64,000 nt of DNA from Paradesertivirga superstes (GTDB lineage: Bacteria; Bacteroidota; Bacteroidia; Sphingobacteriales; Sphingobacteriaceae): assembly GCF_037622515.1 (NCBI RefSeq), contig NZ_JBBJCN010000003.1, positions 620,001 to 684,000 of the forward strand, given 5' to 3'. Below the pieces are notes generated by a model. It was given only the letters and a program-made list of their open reading frames with translations. It did no database searches and was not told the origin of the DNA. The position numbers and the translations under genes are program-made. Below, piece by piece: positions 1 to 9,904 of the stretch (its first letter is position 1; each line of letters opens with the position of its first letter).

Positions 1-10
1 TGACAGCAGT

Positions 11-1291
11 TTAATATTTATACTTCCCCTTCCACAAAGTCTTCAACCTTTCTCTTAATTTCTGCTCCGCGGCATTATTTCCTGGCTGATATAAGGTGCT
101 TCCTTTTAACGAATCAGGAAAATACTCCTGCTCCTCAAAGTTCCCTTCAAAAGAATGAGAATATTTGTAATCCTTACCATAACCAATATTTTTCATCAGC
201 TTGGTTGGTGCATTACGGATATGTAGCGGAACTGGCAAATCTCCGGTTCGTGCAACCAGTTCCTGAGCCTTATTGATAGCGTCATAACTGGCATTACTTT
301 TTGGTGAAGAGGCCAGATAGGTAACAGTTTGAGATAAAATTATCCGGGATTCAGGCCAGCCGATTACATTAACAGCCTGGAAACAATTATTCGCTAAGAG
401 CAGAGCATTGGGGTTAGCATTTCCCACATCTTCTGAGGCAAGAATTAATAGCCTCCGGGCTATAAAAAGCGGGTCTTCACCACCTGCAATCATCCTGGCG
501 AGCCAGTAAACTGCAGCATTGGGATCGCTGCCACGGATAGATTTTATGAATGCGGAAATAATATCGTAATGATTCTCACCAGCTTTATCATACAAGGCCA
601 TGTTCTGCTGAACATTTTCTAATACCAGCTGATTGGTTATGGTCAGCTTATCCGTTCCGACAGCATTTACCACAAGTTCCAGAACATTTAATAATCTCCG
701 GGCATCGCCACCGGAAAGACGGAACAATGCTTCGTATTCATTTATTTCAATTTGCTTACGCGATAAATAATCGTCTTTGATTAAGGCCCGATTTATTAGA
801 TGGGTTAAATCTTCCTCCGTTAAAGGTTTAAGGATATAAACCTGGCATCGCGATAGCAAAGCGGAAATAACCTCGAAAGAAGGATTTTCTGTGGTTGCCC
901 CTATCAAGGTTACCAAACCACGTTCAACCGCTCCCAAAAGAGAATCTTGCTGAGATTTAGAGAAGCGATGTATTTCATCTATAAATAGAACGGGAAGATT
1001 TTCGTTAGTATGTTTAAGAGCAGTTGCTTTATCAATAACTTCCCTTATATCTTTAACACCCGAATTAATAGCACTTAAGCTAAAAAATGGTCGGTCGAGC
1101 TGCCTCGAGATAATATACGCCAAAGTAGTTTTACCAACTCCAGGCGGGCCCCATAAAATCAGCGAAGGCAGATTACCACTTTCGATGGCTTTCCGAAGTA
1201 TTGCGTTTTGGCCGACTAAATGTTGCTGTCCAACATAATCATCTAAAGTTGCCGGGCGCATTCGTTCTGCTAATGGAGCAAGGGTTGCCAT
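11..1291 (-). CDS. rarA: Replication-associated recombination protein A (RarA/MgsA), AAA+ ATPase
   Basis: This 426-residue AAA+ ATPase belongs to the RarA/MgsA/WRNIP1 family, clamp-loader-like proteins that act at stalled replication forks. Walker A (GPPGVGKTT) is at residues 48-56 and Walker B (VLFIDEIHRF) at about 101-110. A sensor-1-like GATTENPSFE segment and the arginine-rich SGGDARRLLN segment follow. The C-terminal half carries the family tetramerisation/MgsA region (ASEDVGNANP, GYGKDYKYSHS). Length and start match the family. The gene reads away from glnS upstream, behind a 122-bp gap that holds CGCAAAG repeats. The family call is very secure; the role at forks is family knowledge. 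Confidence 0.97.
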   Translation of the reverse strand: MATLAPLAERMRPATLDDYVGQQHLVGQNAILRKAIESGNLPSLILWGPPGVGKTTLAYIISRQLDRPFFSLSAINSGVKDIREVIDKATALKHTNENLPVLFIDEIHRFSKSQQDSLLGAVERGLVTLIGATTENPSFEVISALLSRCQVYILKPLTEEDLTHLINRALIKDDYLSRKQIEINEYEALFRLSGGDARRLLNVLELVVNAVGTDKLTITNQLVLENVQQNMALYDKAGENHYDIISAFIKSIRGSDPNAAVYWLARMIAGGEDPLFIARRLLILASEDVGNANPNALLLANNCFQAVNVIGWPESRIILSQTVTYLASSPKSNASYDAINKAQELVARTGDLPVPLHIRNAPTKLMKNIGYGKDYKYSHSFEGNFEEQEYFPDSLKGSTLYQPGNNAAEQKLRERLKTLWKGKYKY

Positions 1292-1333
1292 AGATTTTAA
1301 ATTGTTTTATCTGCCTGGCTTCAGGAAAATTTA

Positions 1334-1407
1334 ACGCAAAGCAGTCAAGATTAAGCGCAAAGACCACCAAGAACATGAGCAGTGCATACCCTCCGAGTTC
1401 TTTGCGT
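1334..1407. repeat. CGCAAAG-type repeats in the rarA leader
   Basis: The gap between glnS and rarA holds ACGCAAAG at 1334-1341, GCGCAAAG at 1355-1362 and the inverted copy CTTTGCGT at 1400-1407. They can form an 8-bp stem in the minus-strand rarA leader. Short CGCAAAG/CTTTGCG clusters are familiar as dispersed intergenic repeats in bacteria; a function here is not known. Confidence 0.55.
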
Positions 1408-1413
1408 GAAACC

Positions 1414-3084
1414 CTACCCTTTTTTCACTTCCTTTGCCCAGGCATCCTTTAGGGTAACGGTTCTGTTGAAAACAAGTTTTTCGGAACTAGATTCTTTATC
1501 CAGCGTAAAATATCCTTTTCTTAAAAATTGATATCCTCTTCCCATTTCGGCATTATTCAGGTCTTGTTCGATATAAGCGTTCGGAATAACCTGCAGACTA
1601 TCAGTATTAATATATTCTTTAAAATCGCGCTCTTCATTTCCGGGATCTTCTACGCGGAAAAGTCTGTCGTATAATCTTACCTCTGCATTAGCGGCATGTT
1701 TAACACTTACCCAATGAATAGTTCCCTTTACATTGATTCCGGAGGTATCTTCTCCAGATTTAGACTCTGGGAAATATGAACAATGTACCTCTGTAACATT
1801 TCCGAATTCGTCTTTAACAAAATCCTCACATTTGACAATGTAGGCATGCTTCAAACGGACCATTAAGCCAGGCCCTAAGCGGAAGTATTTCTTCGCAGGA
1901 TTCTCCATGAAATCATCGCGTTCAATCCACAACTCTTTACCAAAAGGAATTTCTCTTATCCCTTCTCCACCTTCAACTTCGGGATTATTCTCGCCGTAAA
2001 GAATTTCGTCTTTACCCTCGGGATAATTGGTAATTACCAGCTTTATCGGGTCCAGAACTCCCATTCTTCTCCATGCAGTTTTATTTAAATCCTCACGAAC
2101 ACAGAATTCAAGCAAACTGATATCAATAATATTTTCTCGTTTTGCAACGCCTATTCTTTCGCAAAAGTCTCTGATAGAGAAAGCTGTAAAACCACGACGG
2201 CGTAGACCACTAATGGTTGTCATCCTTGGATCGTCCCAGCCATTAACAAAGCCTTCGTTAACCAGCTGAAGCAATTTACGTTTACTGGTAACGGTATAAG
2301 TCAGGTTTAAGCGGGCGAACTCATATTGTTTCGATGGAAAAATTTCGAGTTCATTGATAAACCAATCGTATAACTCGCGGTGACTTACAAATTCGAGAGT
2401 GCACAATGAATGTGTTATGCCTTCAATAGAATCTGATTGCCCATGTGCAAAGTCGTACATAGGGTAAATGCACCAATTATCACCGGTGCGGTGATGATGT
2501 GCATGACGGATTCTATACATAAGAGGATCGCGCAGGTGCATATTGGGTGACGACATATCAATTTTCGCCCTAAGCACTTTTTCCCCATCCTTGTATTTGC
2601 CCTCTTTCATCTCGGCAAACAGTTTCAAATTTTCTTCAATGCTTCTTGATCGGTAAGGAGAGGCCGTTCCGGGTTCGGTAGGAGTACCCTTTTGTTCAGC
2701 AATTTCTTCGGGTGTACCGTCATCAATATATGCAAGACCCTTTTTTATTAGCTTAACAGCGAATTCATACATCTGCTCAAAATAATCAGATGCGAATAAT
2801 TCATTCTGCCATTCGAAACCTAACCACTTAACATCTTCCTTTATGCTGTCTACGTATTCGGTATCTTCGGTTTCGGGATTAGTATCGTCAAAGCGTAAAT
2901 TAGTTTGACCATTATATTTTTGAGCAAGACCAAAGTTTAAACAAATAGATTTAGCATGTCCGATGTGCAGATAACCATTCGGCTCGGGAGGAAAACGGGT
3001 GTGAACCCGGCCCTGATGCTTTCCATTTTTTATATCTTCTTCAATTATCTCTTCGATAAAATTTAATGATCTTTCTTCGCTCAT
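1414..3084 (-). CDS. glnS: Glutaminyl-tRNA synthetase
   Basis: Class Ib aminoacyl-tRNA synthetase that charges tRNA-Gln with glutamine. The signature FPPEPNGYLHIGHAKS lies near the N-terminus with HIGH at residues 40-43. A KMSKS-type loop (VTSKRKL) lies near residue 265. The C-terminal half is the two-part anticodon-binding beta-barrel region. I place the start at 3084 (MSEERSLNF), giving 556 residues. A longer frame back to 3120 would add 12 hydrophobic residues (MNFATFVTFILY) that overlap the likely promoter motif at 3102-3109 and are not expected in GlnS. Presence of GlnS shows that glutamine is charged directly in this organism. Confidence 0.97.
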   Translation of the reverse strand: MSEERSLNFIEEIIEEDIKNGKHQGRVHTRFPPEPNGYLHIGHAKSICLNFGLAQKYNGQTNLRFDDTNPETEDTEYVDSIKEDVKWLGFEWQNELFASDYFEQMYEFAVKLIKKGLAYIDDGTPEEIAEQKGTPTEPGTASPYRSRSIEENLKLFAEMKEGKYKDGEKVLRAKIDMSSPNMHLRDPLMYRIRHAHHHRTGDNWCIYPMYDFAHGQSDSIEGITHSLCTLEFVSHRELYDWFINELEIFPSKQYEFARLNLTYTVTSKRKLLQLVNEGFVNGWDDPRMTTISGLRRRGFTAFSIRDFCERIGVAKRENIIDISLLEFCVREDLNKTAWRRMGVLDPIKLVITNYPEGKDEILYGENNPEVEGGEGIREIPFGKELWIERDDFMENPAKKYFRLGPGLMVRLKHAYIVKCEDFVKDEFGNVTEVHCSYFPESKSGEDTSGINVKGTIHWVSVKHAANAEVRLYDRLFRVEDPGNEERDFKEYINTDSLQVIPNAYIEQDLNNAEMGRGYQFLRKGYFTLDKESSSEKLVFNRTVTLKDAWAKEVKKG

Positions 3085-3101
3085 ATATAAAATAAAGGTT
3101 A

Positions 3102-3109
3102 CAAAAGTA
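3102..3109 (-). promoter_or_regulatory. Bacteroidota -7 box of glnS
   Basis: The minus strand reads TACTTTTG, an exact match to the Bacteroidota -7 consensus TAnnTTTG. It would place the transcript start near 3095, about 11 nt before the glnS ATG. No good TTG/TTTG -33 box is seen at the usual distance. Confidence 0.45.
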
Positions 3110-3180
3110 GCAAAATTCAATGCCCCGCAGTAAAGTATCTTTCAAGGATTTATAAAAAACTTCTTACTACTTTTATAAGC

Positions 3181-3597
3181 ATGAAATCGCTAAACAGACC
3201 TGTAAGAGTTTTGATTGCAAAAGTAGGTCTGGACGGACATGATCGCGGTGCAAAAGTTATTGCCACATCCTTACGGGATGCAGGTATGGAAGTTATTTAT
3301 ACTGGTTTACGTCAAACTCCTGAAATGGTGGTACATAGTGCTTTACAGGAAGATGTGGATGCAATTGGAATCTCTATCCTCTCGGGAGCGCATATGACTG
3401 TTTTTCCAAAAATAATTCAGCTAATGAAAGAAATGGAACTTAATGATGTTCTATTGACAGGAGGTGGAATTATTCCGGCTAAAGATCAGACCATCCTCCA
3501 TGATCTGGGTGTGGGTAAGCTTTTTCCGCCGGGAACTCCTACCAGAGAAATAGCCGCATATATTAAAGATTGGGCTTCTGAGAATAGAAATTTCTAA
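3181..3597 (+). CDS. Cobalamin (B12)-binding domain protein, methylmalonyl-CoA mutase C-terminal type
   Basis: A 138-residue stand-alone B12-binding domain. It has the base-off/His-on motif DxHxxG (D18-G-H20-D-R-G23), then SILSG and TGGGI segments that in this family line the nucleotide-loop pocket of cobalamin. It resembles the C-terminal domain of methylmalonyl-CoA mutase and the small subunits of split acyl-CoA mutases. No mutase large subunit or chaperone is present nearby, so the partner must be elsewhere. The enoyl-CoA hydratase gene 40 bp downstream on the same strand suggests a link to acyl-CoA metabolism, but that is inference. Confidence 0.88.
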   Translation: MKSLNRPVRVLIAKVGLDGHDRGAKVIATSLRDAGMEVIYTGLRQTPEMVVHSALQEDVDAIGISILSGAHMTVFPKIIQLMKEMELNDVLLTGGGIIPAKDQTILHDLGVGKLFPPGTPTREIAAYIKDWASENRNF

Positions 3598-3636
3598 ATC
3601 TTTATTACCTTCCAAAAACTTTGTTATTAAAACTCT

Positions 3637-4401
3637 ATGTATCAGAATCTCTTAACCTCTCTTGAAAATAAAATTCTTACAATCACAATTAATCGCGAAA
3701 GCAAACTAAACGCGTTAAATAAAGACACCTTAAACGAATTGCACCTGGCGTTTTCAGCTGCTTTTAAAAACAGTAAAGTAAGCGGAATTATCTTAACCGG
3801 AGCAGGAACCAGAGCGTTTGTTGCCGGTGCAGATATTAAAGAATTAAGTGACCTGGATGAAGTAGGAGGCTTAAATCTTGCAACCGAGAGTCAATCAAAA
3901 GTTTTTAATTTGATTGAACAGGGCCAGAAGCCAGTAATAGCAGCAATCAACGGATTTGCATTGGGAGGCGGCCTAGAACTGGCTATGGCGTGTCATATCC
4001 GAATTGCATCCGAAAGCGCAAAACTTGGATTGCCCGAGGTTTCCTTAGGGCTTATTCCAGGCTATGGCGGAACGCAACGTTTACCGCGATTAGTAGGGAA
4101 AGCAAAAGCGCTCGAACTAATTTTAACCGGAGACATGATCGAAGCGGAAATAGCCTATAAGTTCGGTCTGGTGAATCATGTGGTTCCAGCCGAGTACGTG
4201 ATTAATACAGCCACCGTGCTGCTTCAGAAAATCTTAAGCCGGTCTCCTCTTGCTGTTGCAGCGGCTATCAGAGCAGTTAATGCAGGCTATAATCAAAATG
4301 GATTTAACACCGAAATCCAGGAATTTGCAAATTGCTTTGGAACAAAGGATTTTAAAGAAGGCACTTCGGCTTTCACTGAAAAAAGAGCCGCCAAGTTCTG
4401 A
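3637..4401 (+). CDS. Enoyl-CoA hydratase/isomerase (crotonase) family protein
   Basis: A 254-residue crotonase-fold enzyme. The oxyanion-hole segments AFVAGADIKEL (about 60-70) and FALGGGLELAMAC (about 107-119) are present. The two acid/base glutamates of true hydratases are at E114 and E134, the same 20-residue spacing as in classical crotonase. This favours hydration of 2-enoyl-CoA during beta-oxidation, possibly of short chains such as crotonyl-CoA. It follows the B12-binding gene by 40 bp and probably shares its transcript. The exact substrate cannot be told from sequence. Confidence 0.93.
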   Translation: MYQNLLTSLENKILTITINRESKLNALNKDTLNELHLAFSAAFKNSKVSGIILTGAGTRAFVAGADIKELSDLDEVGGLNLATESQSKVFNLIEQGQKPVIAAINGFALGGGLELAMACHIRIASESAKLGLPEVSLGLIPGYGGTQRLPRLVGKAKALELILTGDMIEAEIAYKFGLVNHVVPAEYVINTATVLLQKILSRSPLAVAAAIRAVNAGYNQNGFNTEIQEFANCFGTKDFKEGTSAFTEKRAAKF

Positions 4402-4502
4402 TTCTTTGTATCTTAATTAAATATTGAATCACTGGCATAGTTGTAGAATTTTTTTCCCAATAAAAAAAATTAACGTTACATTTATCAAAAAAAGGCATTA
4501 AA

Positions 4503-5909
4503 ATGAAAAGAATTTTAATCGTTGATGATGAGATCAATATAGGTTTGTTATTATCAAAGTTCTTGATTCGTAATGGCTTTGAAGTATCTACGGCAACAAG
4601 TGGGAGCGTGGCTATGGAGCTATTAGCAAAGACCCCTTTCAACCTTGTTTTATGCGATTTCAGGCTGGAAGACACCGATGGCCGGGAGATGCTTCGAAAA
4701 ATAAAGGCCGCCTATCCGGCCACCGGAGTTATTATCATTACCGGCTACTCAGATATTAAATTAGCGGTAGAGTTAATTAAAATGGGAGCGTACGATTATA
4801 TCACCAAGCCTCTTTATCCTGATGAGATTTTAAACACTATTAACAAAGCACTGGAAACCCAGGAGGTACTTTCTAAAAGCTTTCCTGAGACACAATCAGA
4901 AATCGCCGTAAAGAAAGAAAAAGCTATACCAGGTGATTTACCCGATGAGTTCATATCCGGTGATAGCCTTGCCTCTAAAGAATTACTTAGACAAATTGAG
5001 ATAATTGCACCTACCAACTATAGCGTAATTCTAACAGGAGAAAGCGGCACAGGAAAAGAATCTGCAGCGAAAGCCATTCATATGAAGAGTAATCGGCGGG
5101 ATAAGCCATTCATCGCAATGGATTGCGGATCACTGACTAAAGAACTTGCCGGAAGCGAATTTTTCGGCCATGAAAAAGGCTCTTTTACAGGTGCATTATA
5201 TACAAAAATCGGCCACTTTGAAATGGCTAACGGCGGCACCCTTCTTTTAGATGAAGTTGGAAATCTTTCGTATGATATACAGGCAGCATTACTGAGAACT
5301 GTCCAGGAAAGAAAGGTTAAACGTATAGGCAGCACCAAAGAAATAGATCTTGACGTGAGAATCATTGCAGCAACCAATGAAAACCTTGCTGATGCAATAC
5401 AAAAGGGACGATTCAGAGAGGATTTATATCACCGTTTTAATGAGTTCAGCATTCACATTCCGCCTCTGAGAAATCGGGATAAAGACATTTTATTATTTGC
5501 GCAGAGCTTTTTAGATATGGCAAATAAAGAATTAAACCGGAATGTAGAAGGCTTTTCTGAGGAAGTTATTGATTGCATCCTGACCTATAACTGGCCGGGT
5601 AACGTACGGGAGCTAAAAAATGTAATCCGTCGTGCAACACTGCTTACAGAGGCAAATCCTATCCAGCTTAAAGCCCTTCCATTAGAAATTTCAACTTTTG
5701 CCAAGGTATCAGCAATCGAAACAGCTGTCGGAACCTTTCAGGCAAAAGAAAATAACAGGGATCTTAAAAATGCGGCTCACGAAGCAGAATATGAAACCAT
5801 TATAAAGGTTTTGAAAGAAGTGAACTTTAATAAAACTAAAGCTGCAAAAATTCTTAACATCGACCGGAAGACCTTATATAATAAAATGAAGGCAATAAAC
5901 CTTGAATAA
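4503..5909 (+). CDS. Sigma-54-dependent two-component response regulator (NtrC type)
   Basis: A 468-residue regulator with three domains. The receiver domain (1-120) has the phospho-acceptor Asp in LVLCDFRLED. The central AAA+ domain (about 148-375) has Walker A GESGTGKE and the sigma-54 contact loop as GSFTGA (usual form GAFTGA). The C-terminal Fis-type helix-turn-helix (about 430-468) ends NFNKTKAAKILNIDRKTLYNKM. It is expected to bind upstream activating sites and drive sigma-54 promoters. It starts a signalling operon: the kinase gene begins 11 bp downstream, so the two are the likely cognate pair. It is closely similar in layout to the regulator at 23405-24730. Confidence 0.95.
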   Translation: MKRILIVDDEINIGLLLSKFLIRNGFEVSTATSGSVAMELLAKTPFNLVLCDFRLEDTDGREMLRKIKAAYPATGVIIITGYSDIKLAVELIKMGAYDYITKPLYPDEILNTINKALETQEVLSKSFPETQSEIAVKKEKAIPGDLPDEFISGDSLASKELLRQIEIIAPTNYSVILTGESGTGKESAAKAIHMKSNRRDKPFIAMDCGSLTKELAGSEFFGHEKGSFTGALYTKIGHFEMANGGTLLLDEVGNLSYDIQAALLRTVQERKVKRIGSTKEIDLDVRIIAATNENLADAIQKGRFREDLYHRFNEFSIHIPPLRNRDKDILLFAQSFLDMANKELNRNVEGFSEEVIDCILTYNWPGNVRELKNVIRRATLLTEANPIQLKALPLEISTFAKVSAIETAVGTFQAKENNRDLKNAAHEAEYETIIKVLKEVNFNKTKAAKILNIDRKTLYNKMKAINLE

Positions 5910-5920
5910 TAAAAGGTATC

Positions 5921-8725
5921 GTGATAAGCCGTTTGCTTTTAGACAGAAATTTTAAAAACAGATTCAATTTACCGCCACAATTTATCTGGTTGGTTCTATG
6001 CATTTGCATAATTCCTGCGTTTTTCGTGATTCATCAACTAAACGTTGAAAACACAGAAGAAACTTTTGCCGCAGGCGCCTGGTCTGCTCAATATCTCCTT
6101 TATAACATCTGGCTAATTTTTGGGATATCAGCAGCCATAATAACCTGTGCTCTATCATATGTAGATTTTGTTGTAAAAAAAGACATTTCTACGCCAATAG
6201 TTGGCGGCGTATTCATTTGCGTTGCCATGTATGAAATAATCTTCCTTCTTTCGGATAATAATTTCACGAGAATTTCATCTAATGCGGCCGGAGACACCTA
6301 TTTCAGCTGGTTTGTAAGCCGTTTGCTGCACTCAATACTCTTAACGTGCAGCATCTGGTATTTTATTTCCATCGAAAAAAAAAATATCCGAAGCCTGGAC
6401 CAGAAAAAAAAGTCTCTGTCAGCCCTGCTGGTAATTTTTATGCTTATTTTATCGGCAGCTATAGCATTTACTTATTACTACCAACGAGCCGGCATACTGG
6501 ATTATCCCGAAAGTTTCATTACCCACCCATATGAATTTGTTGTTCTGGCTATCTACCTGATTCAGGCTTTTTGGTTTCTTCCTCGTTTCCTTATAAGATT
6601 TCCTTCACTTTTTACAAGGATGATGGTCTTGAGTATAATTCCTGCAGCGTTTGCTCAACTGTTTATGGCTATCTATCATCAGCCATATGATAGTTATTTT
6701 AATGCCGCTTACTTTTTACGTTTTATAAATTATCTGATACCTCTACTGGGCATTAGTATGAATTATATTGACACCAGCAGAAAGGAAAAAAACATAATAA
6801 GCAGATTAGATAATGAGATTCGGGAACGTATTCAAATTCAAAAAGATCTCGAACGCAGGGAAGAATTATTAGCCAACGCCGAAAAGATTGCTCATTTGGG
6901 AAGTTGGGAATTCGATACCCTAACAGGTTCAGTAAAATGGAGCGACGAAGCATACAATATCTTCGGGTACGACCCTGACACAGTCTCACCCTCTTTACAA
7001 CTCCAGGAGCAATTGATCTCCCCGCAGTATCGTGAAATGGTGAAACGCGAATTATCATCGGCTATCAGGAATAACAGCTCATATTCTATTGAATACCAAA
7101 TTCAAAATGAAAACGGTGAATTAAAATATGTATTAGCCCAGGGTAATTATGTAGCTCAGGAAAAAAAACTAATAAGTACACTGCTTGATATAACCAGTCT
7201 TCATGAGGCATCTCTTAAACTAACTCAAAGCGAAGCATTATTACGCGAAGCAGAAGCTATTTCTCATAACGGAAGCTGGGAATGGTTTATAGATAGCAAT
7301 GATTTTTTCTGGTCAGATGAGTTATTCAGAATACATGGGCTGCTTCCCAACCATAATAAAATTGGTTTGGAATATTATAAATCCATCATCCATCCGGAGG
7401 ATACGTCTGATTTCTTTGAAACATTAAATCATTCTAAACTAACCCATGAATCCTTTTCGGTGGGATACCGTATTATCAGACCAAATGGAGAAATCCGGCA
7501 CTTACTGCTAACGGGTAAATACAAGGGTGCAAACTTAGAAAATTCTTATCAGGTTGTTGGTAATACTCAAGACATTACGGAATTAAAGAACACATCCTTA
7601 CAACTCGATAAAAGCGAAAGTATTTACAGAACAATTGCAAAAAATGTTCCGGACAGCGCTGTATTTTTATTTGACAAAAAGATGGAGTTGTTGCTTTTGG
7701 AGGGGCCAGCCATTTTAAATATAGACAAAGAAAATATTCTGTCTAAAGGTGCAAGTTTAGAGAGCATGTTTAAAAATGACTATCCACGTGCTCTGGAATG
7801 CTATAAATTGGCCCTTGATGGAAAGGATTGCCGTTATGATAAAATACTGAACGGCAAAACTTTTAAAATTACTTACAATCCTGTTTACAGCACATTTTCC
7901 AAGGAAATCTTCGGAGTAATGATAGTGATGCATGACATTACTGACATTAAAAAGGCACAGCAAAACCTGGAGATCAAGGTTACAGAGTTAAACCGATCAA
8001 ACAGCGAGCTGGAACAATTCGCTTATGTGGCTTCACACGACTTACAGGAACCTTTAAGAAAAATACGCGCTTTTGGAGACAGGCTTCAACATAAATTCAG
8101 CAAGCAGTTACCGGCAGATGGCATAGACTATATCAACCGGATGCAAAATGCATCTGAACGAATGCAGATTTTAATAGAAGATCTGCTAACCTTTTCGAGG
8201 TTAAGTACGTTTAACGAAGAGTTTAAAAAGATTAACCTTTACCACACCTTAAATGGTGTTATTTCGGATTTGGAAATTCCTATTGAAAAGAAAAAAGCAA
8301 GGATAGAAATTACAGGTGAACAGACGATCAAAGCTATTCCTTCTCAGATCCGTCAGTTATTTCAAAATTTAATAAGCAATTCCTTAAAATTTACAAAAGA
8401 GAATTCTATACCGGAAATTAAAATAATTATTGAGCAAGTTAAAGGAGAAAATTTTTCGTTGGAAGCATTGCCGCTTAATCCTGAAAAGGATTATTGTAAA
8501 ATTCAATTGAGCGATAATGGCATTGGCTTCAGTAATGAATATGCCGGTAAAATCTTTACCTTATTTCAGCGTTTGCATACCAGAAATGAGTATGAAGGTA
8601 CCGGAATAGGTTTAGCGGTATGCAAAAAGATAGTGGGGAACCATGCGGGGCACATAGAAGCTAAGGGATCGGAAGGAAAAGGTGCCGAGTTCAATATTTT
8701 TTTACCACTTGATATTGATAAATGA
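5921..8725 (+). CDS. Membrane PAS-domain sensor histidine kinase
   Basis: A 934-residue kinase with an N-terminal membrane region of about eight helices (residues 20-285). About three PAS/PAC repeats (roughly 315-685) follow; the first two share an AEKIAHLGSWEF-like / AEAISHNGSWEW-like opening. The HisKA domain has phospho-acceptor His near residue 705 (ASHDLQEP). The HATPase domain has N-box NLISNSLKFT, DNGIGF and GTGIGLAVCKKI. The start is GTG at 5921; no ATG precedes the first membrane helix. The gene sits 11 bp after an NtrC-type regulator and overlaps the CheY-like gene by 4 bp (ATGA). The sensed signal is unknown. Confidence 0.92.
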   Translation: MISRLLLDRNFKNRFNLPPQFIWLVLCICIIPAFFVIHQLNVENTEETFAAGAWSAQYLLYNIWLIFGISAAIITCALSYVDFVVKKDISTPIVGGVFICVAMYEIIFLLSDNNFTRISSNAAGDTYFSWFVSRLLHSILLTCSIWYFISIEKKNIRSLDQKKKSLSALLVIFMLILSAAIAFTYYYQRAGILDYPESFITHPYEFVVLAIYLIQAFWFLPRFLIRFPSLFTRMMVLSIIPAAFAQLFMAIYHQPYDSYFNAAYFLRFINYLIPLLGISMNYIDTSRKEKNIISRLDNEIRERIQIQKDLERREELLANAEKIAHLGSWEFDTLTGSVKWSDEAYNIFGYDPDTVSPSLQLQEQLISPQYREMVKRELSSAIRNNSSYSIEYQIQNENGELKYVLAQGNYVAQEKKLISTLLDITSLHEASLKLTQSEALLREAEAISHNGSWEWFIDSNDFFWSDELFRIHGLLPNHNKIGLEYYKSIIHPEDTSDFFETLNHSKLTHESFSVGYRIIRPNGEIRHLLLTGKYKGANLENSYQVVGNTQDITELKNTSLQLDKSESIYRTIAKNVPDSAVFLFDKKMELLLLEGPAILNIDKENILSKGASLESMFKNDYPRALECYKLALDGKDCRYDKILNGKTFKITYNPVYSTFSKEIFGVMIVMHDITDIKKAQQNLEIKVTELNRSNSELEQFAYVASHDLQEPLRKIRAFGDRLQHKFSKQLPADGIDYINRMQNASERMQILIEDLLTFSRLSTFNEEFKKINLYHTLNGVISDLEIPIEKKKARIEITGEQTIKAIPSQIRQLFQNLISNSLKFTKENSIPEIKIIIEQVKGENFSLEALPLNPEKDYCKIQLSDNGIGFSNEYAGKIFTLFQRLHTRNEYEGTGIGLAVCKKIVGNHAGHIEAKGSEGKGAEFNIFLPLDIDK

Positions 8726-9138
8726 GGAAGAAAAAGCTTATCCTGATAGCAGAGGACGATGCAGATGATCGATTAATGATTAATGAGGCATTTATGGAAA
8801 ATAATATGCCTGCAGGAATTGTATTTTTTGAAAATGGAGCAGAGCTTCTGGATTATCTGTACAGCTTTGATGACAGTTTTGAAAGGATCCTTCCCGACTT
8901 GATCTTATTGGATTTAAATATGCCCAAAATGGATGGGAAAACAGTTCTCTCAAAACTTAAACTGCACAATGCATATAAGGAAATCCCGGTAATTATTTTA
9001 ACCACGTCCAGGTCAAGAGAAGAGGAGGCGCATGTACTTAATATGGGAGCTTCGGGTTTTTTCACGAAACCATCTTCATTTACAGAATTAGTAAATATTA
9101 CAGCATCAATTGCTTCTAAATGGATATCAACAAATTAA
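8722..9138 (+). CDS. Single-domain response regulator (CheY/Rcp1-like)
   Basis: A 138-residue receiver-only protein. Acidic residues are in AEDDADD near the N-terminus, the phospho-acceptor Asp in LILLDLNMPKMDG, the conserved Thr in ILTTSR, and Lys in FFTKPSS. Its ATG overlaps the stop codon of the kinase (ATGA), indicating translational coupling. The longer loop between receiver elements resembles Rcp1-type regulators, which pair with PAS or phytochrome-like kinases. It has no output domain, so it probably relays phosphate or acts by protein contact. Confidence 0.93.
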   Translation: MRKKKLILIAEDDADDRLMINEAFMENNMPAGIVFFENGAELLDYLYSFDDSFERILPDLILLDLNMPKMDGKTVLSKLKLHNAYKEIPVIILTTSRSREEEAHVLNMGASGFFTKPSSFTELVNITASIASKWISTN

Positions 9139-9142
9139 GTCT

Positions 9143-9904
9143 ATGATTAAAATACTTTTGATAGACGATGATGAAGATGATTTTATCCTTACAAAGGATT
9201 TATTAAATGAGCATCCAAATAGCCAAAACTATACTTTAACCTGGTGCAACAACTATTCTGAAGCATTAGATGCCATGCTTAAGGGGACTTTTGATATCTA
9301 CCTGTTAGACTATCAATTAGGAATAAGCTCAGGACTTGATCTTTTAAGTGAAGCGGTAAAAGCTAACTGCACAGAACCCATAATCCTTCTTACCGGTAAA
9401 GGCGATTCGAGAATAGATTTTGAAGCAATGCAACTTGGCGCTGCTGATTATCTCGTGAAAGGCACTCTGACTAAAGAAACACTTGAACGCAGCATCCGGT
9501 ATGCAATTGCACGTAACAACACCACACAGCGATTAAATAGCAGCGAAAATAAATTCCACATACTTTTTTCGCGTTCGAATGACCCCATACTTATTACGAA
9601 TGCGAGTGGTCAGGTTATTGACGCCAATCCGGCAGCTCTTAGCTTCTTTGAAGCCAGTTTGAAAGAACTGCTCCAGGTTAATACTGCAACTTTATATAAG
9701 AACAGACAGGATAAAACAGCCTACATTTCTGCAATGAATGCCAATGGCTCAATTTCTGACTTACATCTGGAAATTGAAACACCAAATGGAAAGACAAAAT
9801 CCTGCAGAATTTCCTCTTTCTTACAACTATCGCAGAATGCAGGTGAGGGATTTAGTACATTCATTTACACGATCCTCCATTTGGAAAAACCCTCAGGTTC
9901 TTAA
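9143..9904 (+). CDS. Response regulator with receiver and PAS domains
   Basis: A receiver domain (residues 1-125, MIKILLIDDDEDDF, phospho-Asp in IYLLDYQLG) is joined to a PAS domain (about 135-250, opening FHILFSRSNDPILITNASGQVIDANPAA). I choose ATG 9143, right at the receiver start, giving 253 residues. A frame from 9110 would add 11 residues that overlap the preceding gene. No kinase, cyclase or DNA-binding domain is present, so the output must be through contact with another protein, plausibly the adjacent kinase. It is the last gene of the 4503-9904 signalling operon. Confidence 0.88.
   Translation: MIKILLIDDDEDDFILTKDLLNEHPNSQNYTLTWCNNYSEALDAMLKGTFDIYLLDYQLGISSGLDLLSEAVKANCTEPIILLTGKGDSRIDFEAMQLGAADYLVKGTLTKETLERSIRYAIARNNTTQRLNSSENKFHILFSRSNDPILITNASGQVIDANPAALSFFEASLKELLQVNTATLYKNRQDKTAYISAMNANGSISDLHLEIETPNGKTKSCRISSFLQLSQNAGEGFSTFIYTILHLEKPSGS

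Noticed and set aside
4436..4450. TGGCAT..TTG near the first NtrC-type gene, resembling a sigma-54 promoter
   Set aside because: The spacing between the GG and TTG elements is about 3 nt too short for sigma-54 and the GC doublet is missing.
4373..4675. 100-codon minus-strand ORF over the start of the NtrC-type gene
   Set aside because: It is antisense to a well-supported receiver domain and has no protein-like features.
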